From Alitta virens (lineage: Eukaryota > Annelida > Polychaeta > Phyllodocida > Nereididae), in NCBI GenBank assembly GCA_932294295.1, contig OW028579.1:10228370-10292369 (forward strand): a DNA stretch of 64,000 nucleotides, given 5' to 3'. The notes beneath the pieces are model-generated. The model saw only the letters and a list, made by a program, of their open reading frames with translations, was not told the origin of the DNA and searched no databases. Below, piece by piece: positions 40,276-53,030 of this stretch. Position 1 is the first letter of the stretch. The number at the start of each line of letters is the position of its first letter. A program made the position numbers and the translations under genes.

Positions 40276-41157
40276 AAGGTGTGAACAACAAACCGAAAAA
40301 AGGTGTGAACAACAAACCAAAAAAGGTGAACACAAAAGGTGTGAACAACAAACCAAAAAAAGGTGTGAACAACAAACCAAAAAAAGGTGTGAACAACAAA
40401 CCAAAAAAGGTGTGAACAACAAACCCAAAAAAGGTGTGAACAACAAACCAAAAAAAGGTGTGAACAACAAACCAAAAAAGGTGTGAACAAAAGGTGTGAA
40501 CAACAAACACAAAAAGGTGTGAACAACAAAGCAAAAAAAGGTGTGAACAACAAACCCAAAAAAGGTGTGAACAACAAACCCAAAAAAGGTGTGAACAACA
40601 AACCCAAAAAAGGTGTGAACAACAAACCAAAAAAAGGTGTGAACAACAAACCAAAAAAGGTGTGAACAACAAACCCAAAAAAGGTGTGAACAACAAACCA
40701 AAAAAAGGTGTGAACAAAAGGTGTGAACAACAAACCCAAAAAAGGTGTGAACAACAAACCCAAAAAAGGTGTGAACAACAAACCCAAAAAAGGTGTGAAC
40801 AACAAACCGAAAAAAGGTGTGAACAACAAACCAAAAAAAGGTGTGAACAACAAACCAAAAAAAGGTGTGAACAACAAACCAAAAAAGGTGTGAACAACAA
40901 ACCAAAAAAAGGTGTGAACAACAAACCAAAAAAAGGTGTGAACAACAAACCAAAAAAGGTGTGAACAACAAACCAAAAAAAGGTGTGAACAACAAACCAA
41001 AAAAAGGTGCGAACAACAAACCAAAAAAAGGTGCGAACAACAAACCAAAAAAAGGTGTGAACAACAAACCAAAAAAAGGTGTGAACAACAAACCAAAAAA
41101 AGGTGTGAACAACAAACCAAAAAAAGGTGTGAACAACAAACCAAAAAAGGTGTGAAC

Positions 41158-43033
41158 AACAAACCAAAAAAAGGTGTGAACAACAAACCAAAAAAAGGTG
41201 TGAACAACAAACCAAAAAAAGGTGTGAACAACAAACCAAAAAAGGTGTGAACAACAAACCAAACAAGGTGTGAACAACAAACCAAAAAAAGGTGTGAACA
41301 ACAAACCAAACAAGGTGTGAACAACAAACCAAAAAAAGGTGTGAACAACAAACCAAAAAAAGGTGTGAACAACAAACCAAAAAAAGGTGTGAACAACAAA
41401 CCAAAAAAAGGTGTGAACAACAAACCAAAAAAGGTGTGAACAACAAACCGAAAAAAGGTGTGAACAACAAACCAAAAAAGGTGTGAACAAAAGGTGTGAA
41501 CAACAAACCAAAAAAAGGTGTGAACAACAAACCAAAAAAAGGTGTGAACAACAAACCAAAAAAGGTGTGAACAACAAACCCAAAAAAGGTGTGAACAACA
41601 AACCAAAAAAAGGTGTGAACAACAAACCAAAAAAGGTGTGAACAAAAGGTGTGAACAACAAACCCAAAAAAGGTGTGAACAACAAACCCAAAAAAGGTGT
41701 GAACAACAAACCCAAAAAAGGTGTGAACAACAAACCCAAAAAAGGTGTGAACAACAAACCCAAAAAAGGTGTGAACAACAAACCAAAAAAAGGTGTGAAC
41801 AACAAACCAAAAAAGGTGTGAACAACAAACCCAAAAAAGGTGTGAACAACAAACCCAAAAAAGGTGTGAACAACAAACCAAAAAAAGGTGTGAACAAAAG
41901 GTGTGAACAACAAACCCAAAAAAGGTGTGAACAACAAACCCAAAAAAGGTGTGAACAACAAACCCAAAAAAGGTGTGAACAACAAACCGAAAAAAGGTGT
42001 GAACAACAAACCAAAAAAAGGTGTGAACAACAAACCAAAAAAAGGTGTGAACAACAAACCAAAAAAGGTGTGAACAACAAACCAAAAAAAGGTGTGAACA
42101 ACAAACCAAAAAAAGGTGTGAACAACAAACCAAAAAAGGTGTGAACAACAAACCAAAAAAAGGTGTGAACAACAAACCAAAAAAAGGTGCGAACAACAAA
42201 CCAAAAAAAGGTGCGAACAACAAACCAAAAAAAGGTGTGAACAACAAACCAAAAAAAGGTGTGAACAACAAACCAAAAAAAGGTGCGAACAACAAACCAA
42301 AAAAAGGTGTGAACAACAAACCAAAAAAGGTGTGAACAACAAACCAAAAAAAGGTGTGAACAACAAACCAAAAAAAGGTGTGAACAACAAACCAAAAAAA
42401 GGTGTGAACAACAAACCAAAAAAGGTGTGAACAACAAACCAAACAAGGTGTGAACAACAAACCAAAAAAAGGTGTGAACAACAAACCAAACAAGGTGTGA
42501 ACAACAAACCAAAAAAAGGTGTGAACAACAAACCAAAAAAAGGTGTGAACAACAAACCAAAAAAAGGTGTGAACAACAAACCAAAAAAAGGTGTGAACAA
42601 CAAACCAAAAAAGGTGTGAACAACAAACCGAAAAAAGGTGTGAACAACAAACCAAAAAAGGTGTGAACAAAAGGTGTGAACAACAAACCAAAAAAAGGTG
42701 TGAACAACAAACCAAAAAAAGGTGTGAACAACAAACCAAAAAAGGTGTGAACAACAAACCCAAAAAAGGTGTGAACAACAAACCAAAAAAAGGTGTGAAC
42801 AACAAACCAAAAAAGGTGTGAACAAAAGGTGTGAACAACAAACCCAAAAAAGGTGTGAACAACAAACCCAAAAAAGGTGTGAACAACAAACCCAAAAAAA
42901 GTGTGAACAACAAACCCAAAAAAGGTGTGAACAACAAACCCAAAAAAGGTGTGAACAACAAACCAAAAAAAGGTGTGAACAACAAACCAAAAAAGGTGTG
43001 AACAACAAACCCAAAAAAGGTGTGAACAACAAA
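41158..43033 (+). repeat. Two copies of a ~0.7-kb block (offset 1,180 bp)
   Basis: 41,158-41,853 recurs at 42,338-43,033, with the 13-bp units before 41,638 and 42,818. The second copy has a private AAAAAAAGTGTG near 42,899. Between them (41,880-42,335) lies a type B, CCG, CG, CG series, with a third CG unit near 42,290 that is private. Confidence 0.85.
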
Positions 43034-44279
43034 CCAAAAAAAGGTGTGAACAACAAACCAAAAAAGGTGTGAACAAAAGGTGTGAACAACAAACCCAAAA
43101 AAGGTGTGAACAACAAACCCAAAAAAGGTGTGAACAACAAACCAAAAAAAAGGTGTGAACAACAAACCAAAAAAAGGTGTGAACAACAAACCAAAAAAGG
43201 TGTGAACAACAAACCAAAAAAAGGTGTGAACAACAAACCAAAAAAAGGTGTGAACAACAAACCAAAAAAGGTGTGAACAACAAACCAAAAAAAGGTGTGA
43301 ACAACAAACCAAAAAAAGGTGCGAACAACAAACCAAAAAAAGGTGCGAACAACAAACCAAAAAAAGGTGTGAACAACAAACCAAAAAAAGGTGTGAACAA
43401 CAAACCAAAAAAAGGTGTGAACAACAAACCAAAAAAAGGTGTGAACAACAAACCAAAAAAGGTGTGAACAACAAACCAAAAAAAGGTGTGAACAACAAAC
43501 CAAAAAAAGGTGTGAACAACAAACCCAAAAAAAGGTGTGAACAACAAACCCAAAAAAGGTGTGAACAACAAACCCAAAAAAGGTGTGAACAACAAACCAA
43601 AAAAAGGTGTGAACAACAAACCAAAAAAAGGTGTAAACAACAAACCAAAAAAAGGTGTGAACAACAAACCAAAAAAGGTGTGAACAACAAACCGAAAAAA
43701 GGTGTGAACAACAAACCAAAAAAGGTGTGAACAAAAGGTGTGAACAACAAACCAAAAAAAGGTGTGAACAACAAACCAAAAAAGGTGTGAACAACAAACC
43801 CAAAAAAGGTGTGAACAACAAACCAAAAAAAGGTGTGAACAACAAACCAAAAAAGGTGTGAACAAAAGGTGTGAACAACAAACCCAAAAAAGGTGTGAAC
43901 AACAAACCCAAAAAAGGTGTGAACAACAAACCCAAAAAAGGTGTGAACAACAAACCCAAAAAAGGTGTGAACAACAAACCCAAAAAAGGTGTGAACAACA
44001 AACCCAAAAAAGGTGTGAACAACAAACCCAAAAAAGGTGTGAACAACAAACCCAAAAAAGGTGTGAACAACAAACCCAAAAAAGGTGTGAACAACAAACC
44101 AAAAAAAGGTGTGAACAACAAACCAAAAAAGGTGTGAAAACAAACCAAAAAAAGGTGTGAACAACAAACCCAAAAAAGGTGTGAACAACAAACCAAAAAA
44201 AGGTGTGAACAACAAACCCAAAAAAGGTGTGAACAACAAACCCAAAAAAGGTGTGAACAACAAACCAAAAAAGGTGTGA
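43034..44279 (+). repeat. Array segment with off-length units
   Basis: No gene is visible. Two 25-bp units (one extra A) occur near 43,143 and 43,524, shifting the frame in the direction opposite to the common 23-bp units. A run of nine type B units follows from about 43,870. A unique 23-bp unit beginning at 44,131 reads GTGTGAAAACAAACC, having lost part of the ACAAC motif. Confidence 0.82.
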
Positions 44280-46990
44280 ACAACAAACCAAAAAAAGGTG
44301 TGAACAACAAACCCAAAAAAGGTGTGAACAACAAACCAAAAAATGGTGTGAACAACAAACCCAAAAAAGGTGTGAACAACAAACCCAAAAAAGGTGTGAA
44401 CAACAAACCCAAAAAAGGTGTGAACAACAAAGCAAAAAAAGGTGTGAACAACAAACCAAAAAAGGTGTGAACAACAAACCAAACAAGGTGTGAACAACAA
44501 ACCAAAAAAAGGTGTGAACAACAAACCAAAAAAAGGTGTGAACAACAAACCAAAAAAAGGTGTGAACAACAAACCAAAAAAAGGTGTGAACAACAAACCA
44601 AAAAAGGTGTGAACAACAAACCGAAAAAAGGTGTGAACAACAAACCAAAAAAGGTGTGAACAACAAACCCAAAAAAGGTGTGAACAACAAACCAAAAAAA
44701 GGTGTGAACAACAAACCAAAAAAAGGTGTGAACAACAAACCAAAAAAAGGTGTAAACAACAAACCAAAAAAAGGTGTGAACAACAAACCAAAAAAGGTGT
44801 GAACAACAAACCGAAAAAAGGTGTGAACAACAAACCAAAAAAGGTGTGAACAAAAGGTGTGAACAACAAACCAAAAAAAGGTGTGAACAACAAACCAAAA
44901 AAAGGTGTGAACAACAAACCAAAAAAGGTGTGAACAACAAACCCAAAAAAGGTGTGAACAACAAACCAAAAAAAGGTGTGAACAACAAACCAAAAAAGGT
45001 GTGAACAAAAGGTGTGAACAACAAACCCAAAAAAGGTGTGAACAACAAACCCAAAAAAGGTGTGAACAACAAACCAAAAAAAGGTGTGAACAACAAACCC
45101 AAAAAAGGTGTGAACAACAAACCCAAAAAAGGTGTGAACAACAAACCCAAAAAAGGTGTGAACAACAAACCAAAAAAAGGTGTGAACAACAAACCCAAAA
45201 AAGGTGTGAACAACAAACCAAAAAATGGTGCGAACAACAAACCCAAAAAAGGTGTGAACAACAAACCCAAAAAAGGTGTGAACAACAAACCCAAAAAAGG
45301 TGTGAACAACAAAGCAAAAAAAGGTGTGAACAACAAACCAAAAAAGGTGTGAACAACAAACCAAACAAGGTGTGAACAACAAACCAAAAAAAGGTGTGAA
45401 CAACAAACCAAAAAAAGGTGTGAACAACAAACCAAAAAAAGGTGTGAACAACAAACCAAAAAAAGGTGTGAACAACAAACCAAAAAAGGTGTGAACAACA
45501 AACCGAAAAAAGGTGTGAACAACAAACCAAAAAAGGTGTGAACAACAAACCCAAAAAAGGTGTGAACAACAAACCAAAAAAAGGTGTGAACAACAAACCA
45601 AAAAAGGTGTGAACAAAAGGTGTGAACAACAAACCAAAAAAAGGTGTGAACAACAAACCAAAAAAAGGTGTGAACAACAAACCAAAAAAAGGTGTAAACA
45701 ACAAACCAAAAAAAGGTGTGAACAACAAACCAAAAAAGGTGTGAACAACAAACCAAAAAAAGGTGTGAACAACAAACCAAAAAAGGTGTGAACAAAAGGT
45801 GTGAACAACAAACCAAAAAAAGGTGTGAACAACAAACCAAAAAAAGGTGTGAACAACAAACCAAAAAAGGTGTGAACAACAAACCCAAAAAAGGTGTGAA
45901 CAACAAACCAAAAAAAGGTGTGAACAACAAACCAAAAAAGGTGTGAACAAAAGGTGTGAACAACAAACCCAAAAAAGGTGTGAACAACAAACCCAAAAAA
46001 GGTGTGAACAACAAACCCAAAAAAGGTGTGAACAACAAACCCAAAAAAGGTGTGAACAACAAACCCAAAAAAGGTGTGAACAACAAACCAAAAAATGGTG
46101 TGAACAACAAACCCAAAAAAGGTGTGAACAACAAACCCAAAAAAGGTGTGAACAACAAACCCAAAAAAGGTGTGAACAACAAAGCAAAAAAAGGTGTGAA
46201 CAACAAACCAAAAAAGGTGTGAACAACAAACCAAACAAGGTGTGAACAACAAACCAAAAAAAGGTGTGAACAACAAACCAAAAAAAGGTGTGAACAACAA
46301 ACCAAAAAAAGGTGTGAACAACAAACCAAAAAAAGGTGTGAACAACAAACCAAAAAAGGTGTGAACAACAAACCGAAAAAAGGTGTGAACAACAAACCAA
46401 AAAAGGTGTGAACAACAAACCCAAAAAAGGTGTGAACAACAAACCAAAAAAAGGTGTGAACAACAAACCAAAAAAGGTGTGAACAAAAGGTGTGAACAAC
46501 AAACCAAAAAAAGGTGTGAACAACAAACCAAAAAAAGGTGTGAACAACAAACCAAAAAAAGGTGTGAACAACAAACCAAAAAAGGTGTGAACAACAAACC
46601 AAAAAAAGGTGTGAACAACAAACCAAAAAAAGGTGTGAACAAAAGGTGTGAACAACAAACCCAAAAAAGGTGTGAACAACAAACCCAAAAAAGGTGTGAA
46701 CAACAAACCCAAAAAAGGTGTGAACAACAAACCAAAAAAAGGTGTGAACAACAAACCAAAAAAGGTGTGAACAACAAACCAAAAAAAGGTGTGAACAACA
46801 AACCAAAAAAAGGTGTGAACAACAAACCAAAAAAGGTGTGAACAACAAACCAAAAAAAGGTGTGAACAACAAACCAAAAAAAGGTGCCAACAACAAACCA
46901 AAAAAAGGTGTGAACAACAAACCAAAAAAAGGTGTGAACAACAAACCAAAAAAAGGTGTGAACAACAAACCAAAAAAGGTGTGAACAACA
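44280..46990 (+). repeat. Copy 1 of a ~2.7-kb block (offset 4,387 bp)
   Basis: Markers matched at 4,387 bp are AAAGC at 44,431 and 48,818, CCAAACAAGG at 44,484 and 48,871, the combined AATGGTGCGAAC unit near 45,225 and 49,612, TGCC at 46,885 and 51,272, and every 13-bp unit between. AAATGG at 45,225 and 46,095 shows an internal 870-bp period. This is the longest duplicated block I could follow in the window. Confidence 0.9.
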
Positions 46991-48285
46991 AACCAAAAAA
47001 AGGTGTGAACAACAAACCAAAGAAGGTGTGAACAACAAACCGAAAAAAGGTGTGAACAACAAACCAAAAAAGGTGTGAACAAAAGGTGTGAACAACAAAC
47101 CAAAAAAAGGTGTGAACAACAAACCAAAAAAAGGTGTAAACAACAAACCAAAAAAAAGTGTGAACAACAAACCAAAAAAGGTGTGAACAACAAACCGAAA
47201 AAAGGTGTGAACAACAAACCAAAAAAGGTGTGAACAAAAGGTGTGAACAAAAGGTGTGAACAACAAACCAAAAAAAGGTGTGAACAACAAACCAAAAAAA
47301 GGTGTGAACAACAAACCAAAAAAGGTGTGAACAACAAACCCAAAAAAGGTGTGAACAACAAACCAAAAAAAGGTGTGAACAACAAACCAAAAAAGGTGTG
47401 AACAAAAGGTGTGAACAACAAACCCAAAAAAGGTGTGAACAACAAACCAAAAAAAGGTGTGAACAACAAACCAAAAAAAGGTGTGAACAAAAGGTGTGAA
47501 CAACAAACCCAAAAAAGGTGTGAACAACAAACCCAAAAAAGGTGTGAACAACAAACCCAAAAAAGGTGTGAACAACAAACCAAAAAAAGGTGTGAACAAC
47601 AAACCAAAAAAGGTGTGAACAACAAACCAAAAAAAGGTGTGAACAACAAACCAAAAAAAGGTGTGAACAACAAACCAAAAAAGGTGTGAACAACAAACCA
47701 AAAAAAGGTGTGAACAACAAACCAAAAAAAGGTGCCAACAACAAACCAAAAAAAGGTGTGAACAACAAACCAAAAAAAGGTGTGAACAACAAACCAAAAA
47801 AAGGTGTGAACAACAAACCAAAAAAGGTGTGAACAACAAACCAAAAAAAGGTGTGAACAACAAACCAAAGAAGGTGTGAACAACAAACCGAAAAAAGGTG
47901 TGAACAACAAACCAAAAAAGGTGTGAACAAAAGGTGTGAACAACAAACCAAAAAAAGGTGTGAACAACAAACCAAAAAAAGGTGTAAACAACAAACCAAA
48001 AAAAAGTGTGAACAACAAACCAAAAAAGGTGTGAACAACAAACCGAAAAAAGGTGTGAACAACAAACCAAAAAAGGTGTGAACAAAAGGTGTGAACAAAA
48101 GGTGTGAACAACAAACCAAAAAAAGGTGTGAACAACAAACCAAAAAAAGGTGTGAACAACAAACCAAAAAAGGTGTGAACAACAAACCCAAAAAAGGTGT
48201 GAACAACAAACCAAAAAAAGGTGTGAACAACAAACCAAAAAAGGTGTGAACAAAAGGTGTGAACAACAAACCCAAAAAAGGTGTG
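46590..48285 (+). repeat. Tandem 848-bp duplication
   Basis: Copies 46,590-47,437 and 47,438-48,285 share several markers seen nowhere else: CCAAAGAAGG (47,021 and 47,869), a GTAAAC unit followed by AAAAAAAGTGTG (47,157 and 48,005), and two consecutive 13-bp units (from 47,227 and 48,075). TGCC at 46,885 and 47,733 agrees. A direct tandem pair with these private markers is a clear single-event duplication. Confidence 0.92.
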
Positions 48286-48666
48286 AACAACAAACCCAAA
48301 AAAGGTGTGAACAACAAACCCAAAAAAGGTGTGAACAACAAACCCAAAAAAGGTGTGAACAACAAACCCAAAAAAGGTGTGAACAACAAACCCAAAAAAG
48401 GTGTGAACAACAAACCCAAAAAAGGTGTGAACAACAAACCCAAAAAAGGTGTGAACAACAAACCCAAAAAAGGTGTGAACAACAAACCAAAAAAAGGTGT
48501 GAACAACAAACCAAAAAAGGTGTGAACAACAAACCAAAAAAAGGTGTGAACAACAAACCCAAAAAAGGTGTGAACAACAAACCAAAAAAAGGTGTGAACA
48601 ACAAACCCAAAAAAGGTGTGAACAACAAACCAAAAAAGGTGTGAACAACAAACCAAAAAAGGTGTG
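48286..48666 (+). repeat. Type B-rich run
   Basis: Nine consecutive type B units (CCC plus A6) lead this stretch, mirroring the nine-unit run near 43,870, followed by mixed A and B units. The resemblance (offset about 4,388 bp) suggests the 2.7-kb duplication originally extended further left. Confidence 0.75.
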
Positions 48667-51377
48667 AACAACAAACCAAAAAAAGGTGTGAACAACAAAC
48701 CCAAAAAAGGTGTGAACAACAAACCAAAAAATGGTGTGAACAACAAACCCAAAAAAGGTGTGAACAACAAACCAAAAAAGGTGTGAACAACAAACCCAAA
48801 AAAGGTGTGAACAACAAAGCAAAAAAAGGTGTGAACAACAAACCAAAAAAGGTGTGAACAACAAACCAAACAAGGTGTGAACAACAAACCAAAAAAAGGT
48901 GTGAACAACAAACCAAAAAAAGGTGTGAACAACAAACCAAAAAAAGGTGTGAACAACAAACCAAAAAAAGGTGTGAACAACAAACCAAAAAAGGTGTGAA
49001 CAACAAACCGAAAAAAGGTGTGAACAACAAACCAAAAAAGGTGTGAACAACAAACCCAAAAAAGGTGTGAACAACAAACCAAAAAAAGGTGTGAACAACA
49101 AACCAAAAAAAGGTGTGAACAACAAACCAAAAAAAGGTGTAAACAACAAACCAAAAAAAGGTGTGAACAACAAACCAAAAAAGGTGTGAACAACAAACCG
49201 AAAAAAGGTGTGAACAACAAACCAAAAAAGGTGTGAACAAAAGGTGTGAACAACAAACCAAAAAAAGGTGTGAACAACAAACCAAAAAAAGGTGTGAACA
49301 ACAAACCAAAAAAGGTGTGAACAACAAACCCAAAAAAGGTGTGAACAACAAACCTAAAAAAGGTGTGAACAACAAACCAAAAAAGGTGTGAACAAAAGGT
49401 GTGAACAACAAACCCAAAAAAGGTGTGAACAACAAACCCAAAAAAGGTGTGAACAACAAACCAAAAAAAGGTGTGAACAACAAACCCAAAAAAGGTGTGA
49501 ACAACAAACCCAAAAAAGGTGTGAACAACAAACCCAAAAAAGGTGTGAACAACAAACCAAAAAAAGGTGTGAACAACAAACCCAAAAAAGGTGTGAACAA
49601 CAAACCAAAAAATGGTGCGAACAACAAACCCAAAAAAGGTGTGAACAACAAACCCAAAAAAGGTGTGAACAACAAACCCAAAAAAGGTGTGAACAACAAA
49701 GCAAAAAAAGGTGTGAACAACAAACCAAAAAAGGTGTGAACAACAAACCAAACAAGGTGTGAACAACAAACCAAAAAAAGGTGTGAACAACAAACCAAAA
49801 AAAGGTGTGAACAACAAACCAAAAAAAGGTGTGAACAACAAACCAAAAAAAGGTGTGAACAACAAACCAAAAAAGGTGTGAACAACAAACCGAAAAAAGG
49901 TGTGAACAACAAACCAAAAAAGGTGTGAACAACAAACCCAAAAAAGGTGTGAACAACAAACCAAAAAAAGGTGTGAACAACAAACCAAAAAAGGTGTGAA
50001 CAAAAGGTGTGAACAACAAACCAAAAAAAGGTGTGAACAACAAACCAAAAAAAGGTGTGAACAACAAACCAAAAAAAGGTGTAAACAACAAACCAAAAAA
50101 AGGTGTGAACAACAAACCAAAAAAGGTGTGAACAACAAACCAAAAAAAGGTGTGAACAACAAACCAAAAAAGGTGTGAACAAAAGGTGTGAACAACAAAC
50201 CAAAAAAAGGTGTGAACAACAAACCAAAAAAAGGTGTGAACAACAAACCAAAAAAGGTGTGAACAACAAACCCAAAAAAGGTGTGAACAACAAACCAAAA
50301 AAAGGTGTGAACAACAAACCAAAAAAGGTGTGAACAAAAGGTGTGAACAACAAACCCAAAAAAGGTGTGAACAACAAACCCAAAAAAGGTGTGAACAACA
50401 AACCCAAAAAAGGTGTGAACAACAAATCCAAAAAAGGTGTGAACAACAAACCCAAAAAAGGTGTGAACAACAAACCAAAAAATGGTGTGAACAACAAACC
50501 CAAAAAAGGTGTGAACAACAAACCCAAAAAAGGTGTGAACAACAAACCCAAAAAAGGTGTGAACAACAAAGCAAAAAAAGGTGTGAACAACAAACCAAAA
50601 AAGGTGTGAACAACAAACCAAACAAGGTGTGAACAACAAACCAAAAAAAGGTGTGAACAACAAACCAAAAAAAGGTGTGAACAACAAACCAAAAAAAGGT
50701 GTGAACAACAAACCAAAAAAAGGTGTGAACAACAAACCAAAAAAGGTGTGAACAACAAACCGAAAAAAGGTGTGAACAACAAACCAAAAAAGGTGTGAAC
50801 AACAAACCCAAAAAAGGTGTGAACAACAAACCAAAAAAAGGTGTGAACAACAAACCAAAAAAGGTGTGAACAAAAGGTGTGAACAACAAACCAAAAAAAG
50901 GTGTGAACAACAAACCAAAAAAAGGTGTGAACAACAAACCAAAAAAAGGTGTGAACAACAAACCAAAAAAGGTATGAACAACAAACCAAAAAAAGGTGTG
51001 AACAACAAACCAAAAAAAGGTGTGAACAAAAGGTGTGAACAACAAACCCAAAAAAGGTGTGAACAACAAACCCAAAAAAGGTGTGAACAACAAACCCAAA
51101 AAAGGTGTGAACAACAAACCAAAAAAAGGTGTGAACAACAAACCAAAAAAGGTGTGAACAACAAACCAAAAAAAGGTGTGAACAACAAACCAAAAAAAGG
51201 TGTGAACAACAAACCAAAAAAGGTGTGAACAACAAACCAAAAAAAGGTGTGAACAACAAACCAAAAAAAGGTGCCAACAACAAACCAAAAAAAGGTGTGA
51301 ACAACAAACCAAAAAAAGGTGTGAACAACAAACCAAAAAAAGGTGTGAACAACAAACCAAAAAAGGTGTGAACAACA
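48667..51377 (+). repeat. Copy 2 of the ~2.7-kb block (offset 4,387 bp)
   Basis: It matches 44,280-46,990. Private changes here are a 23-bp unit near 48,775 where copy 1 has a 24-bp type B unit, CCTAAA near 49,353 (a reverse TAG), AAATCC near 50,426 and GGTATG near 50,971. These allow the two copies to be told apart by long reads. Confidence 0.9.
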
Positions 51378-51996
51378 AACCGAAAAAAGGTGTGAACAAC
51401 AAACCAAAAAAGGTGTGAACAACAAACCCAAAAAAGGTGTGAACAACAAACCAAAAAAAGGTGTGAACAACAAACCAAAAAAGGTGTGAACAAAAGGTGT
51501 GAACAACAAACCAAAAAAAGGTGTGAACAACAAACCAAAAAAAGGTGTGAACAACAAACCAAAAAAAGGTGTGAACAACAAACCAAAAAAGGTGTGAACA
51601 ACAAACCAAAAAAAGGTGTGAACAACAAACCAAAAAAAGGTGTGAACAAAAGGTGTGAACAACAAACCCAAAAAAGGTGTGAACAACAAACCCAAAAAAG
51701 GTGTGAACAACAAACCCAAAAAAGGTGTGAACAACAAACCAAAAAAAGGTGTGAACAACAAATCAAAAAAGGTGTGAACAACAAACCAAAAAAAGGTGTG
51801 AACAACAAACCAAAAAAAGGTGTGAACAACAAACCAAAAAAGGTGTGAACAACAAACCAAAAAAAGGTGTGAACAACAAACCAAAAAAAGGTGCCAACAA
51901 CAAACCAAAAAAAGGTGTGAACAACAAACCAAAAAAAGGTGTGAACAACAAACCAAAAAAAGGTGTGAACAACAAACCAAAAAAGGTGTGAACAAC
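50757..51996 (+). repeat. Tandem 620-bp duplication
   Basis: 50,757-51,376 and 51,377-51,996 match at 620 bp: CCG at 50,760 and 51,380, the 13-bp unit before 50,866 and 51,486, and TGCC at 51,271 and 51,891. GGTATG near 50,971 is private to the first copy and AAATCAAAAAAGG near 51,761 (a reverse TGA) to the second. Confidence 0.88.
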
Positions 51997-52099
51997 AAAC
52001 CAAAAAAAGGTGTGAACAACAAACCAAAAAAAGGTGTGAACAACAAACCAAAAAAGGTGTGAACAACAAACCAAAAAAGGTGTGAACAACAAACCAAAA

Positions 52100-52960
52100 A
52101 AAGGTGTGAACAACAAACCAAAAAAAGGTGTGAACAACAAACCAAAAAAGGTGTGAACAACAAACCGAAAAAAGGTGTGAACAACAAACCAAAAAAGGTG
52201 TGAACAAAAGGTGTGAACAACAAACCAAAAAAAGGTGTGAACAACAAACCAAAAAAAGGTGTGAACAACAAACCAAAAAAGGTGTGAACAACAAACCCAA
52301 AAAAGGTGTGAACAACAAACCAAAAAAAGGTGTGAACAACAAACCAAAAAAGGTGTGAACAACAAACCCAAAAAAGGTGTGAACAACAAACCCAAAAAAG
52401 GTGTGAACAACAAACCCAAAAAAGGTGTGAACAACAAACCCAAAAAAGGTGTGAACAACAAACCCAAAAAAGGTGTGAACAACAAACCAAAAAATGGTGT
52501 GAACAACAAACCCAAAAAAGGTGTGAACAACAAACCCAAAAAAGGTGTGAACAACAAACCCAAAAAAGGTGTGAACAACAAAGCAAAAAAAGGTGTGAAC
52601 AACAAACCAAAAAAGGTGTGAACAACAAACCAAACAAGGTGTGAACAACAAACCAAAAAAAGGTGTGAACAACAAACCAAAAAAAGGTGTGAACAACAAA
52701 CCAAAAAAAAGTGTGAACAACAAACCAAAAAAAGGTGTGAACAACAAACCAAAAAAGGTGTGAACAACAAACCGAAAAAAGGTGTGAACAACAAACCAAA
52801 AAAGGTGTGAACAACAAACCCAAAAAAGGTGTGAACAACAAACCAAAAAAAGGTGTGAACAACAAACCAAAAAAGGTGTGAACAAAAGGTGTGAACAACA
52901 AACCAAAAAAAGGTGTGAACAACAAACCAAAAAAAGGTGTGAACAACAAACCAAAAAAAG
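52100..52960 (+). repeat. Copy 1 of a block repeated at 2,318 bp
   Basis: CCG at 52,165 and 54,483, and the type B run ending in AAATGG and AAAGC (52,355-52,621 and 54,673-54,939), keep a 2,318-bp offset. A private AAAAAAAAGTGTG unit lies near 52,698. The second copy continues at 55,028 into a different duplication (offset 1,997 bp). Confidence 0.82.
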
Positions 52961-53030
52961 GTGTGAACAACAAACCAAAAAAGGTGTGAACAACAAACCA
53001 AAAAAAGGTGTGAACAACAAACCAAAAAAA

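Larger units (their letters stand above)
18141..41155 (+). repeat. Twelve-copy higher-order family marked by GGTGAACAC
   Basis: An aberrant 13-bp unit, GGTGAACACAAAA, occurs at 18,141, 20,329, 24,259, 26,099, 27,489, 28,713, 30,103, 31,648, 32,958, 35,734, 38,683 and 40,325. It is usually followed about 160 bp later by AAACACAAAAAGG and AAAGC, then a type B run, a CCG unit, two CG units, a 22-bp unit, TGCC and two CCAAACAAGG units. Intervals of 2,188, 3,930, 1,840, 1,390, 1,224, 1,390, 1,545, 1,310, 2,776, 2,949 and 1,642 bp show one ancestral repeat modified by internal gains and losses of 24-bp units. Extra copies of AAACACAAAAAGG without the GGTGAACAC unit lie near 20,970, 25,510 and 37,185. 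Confidence 0.9.
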
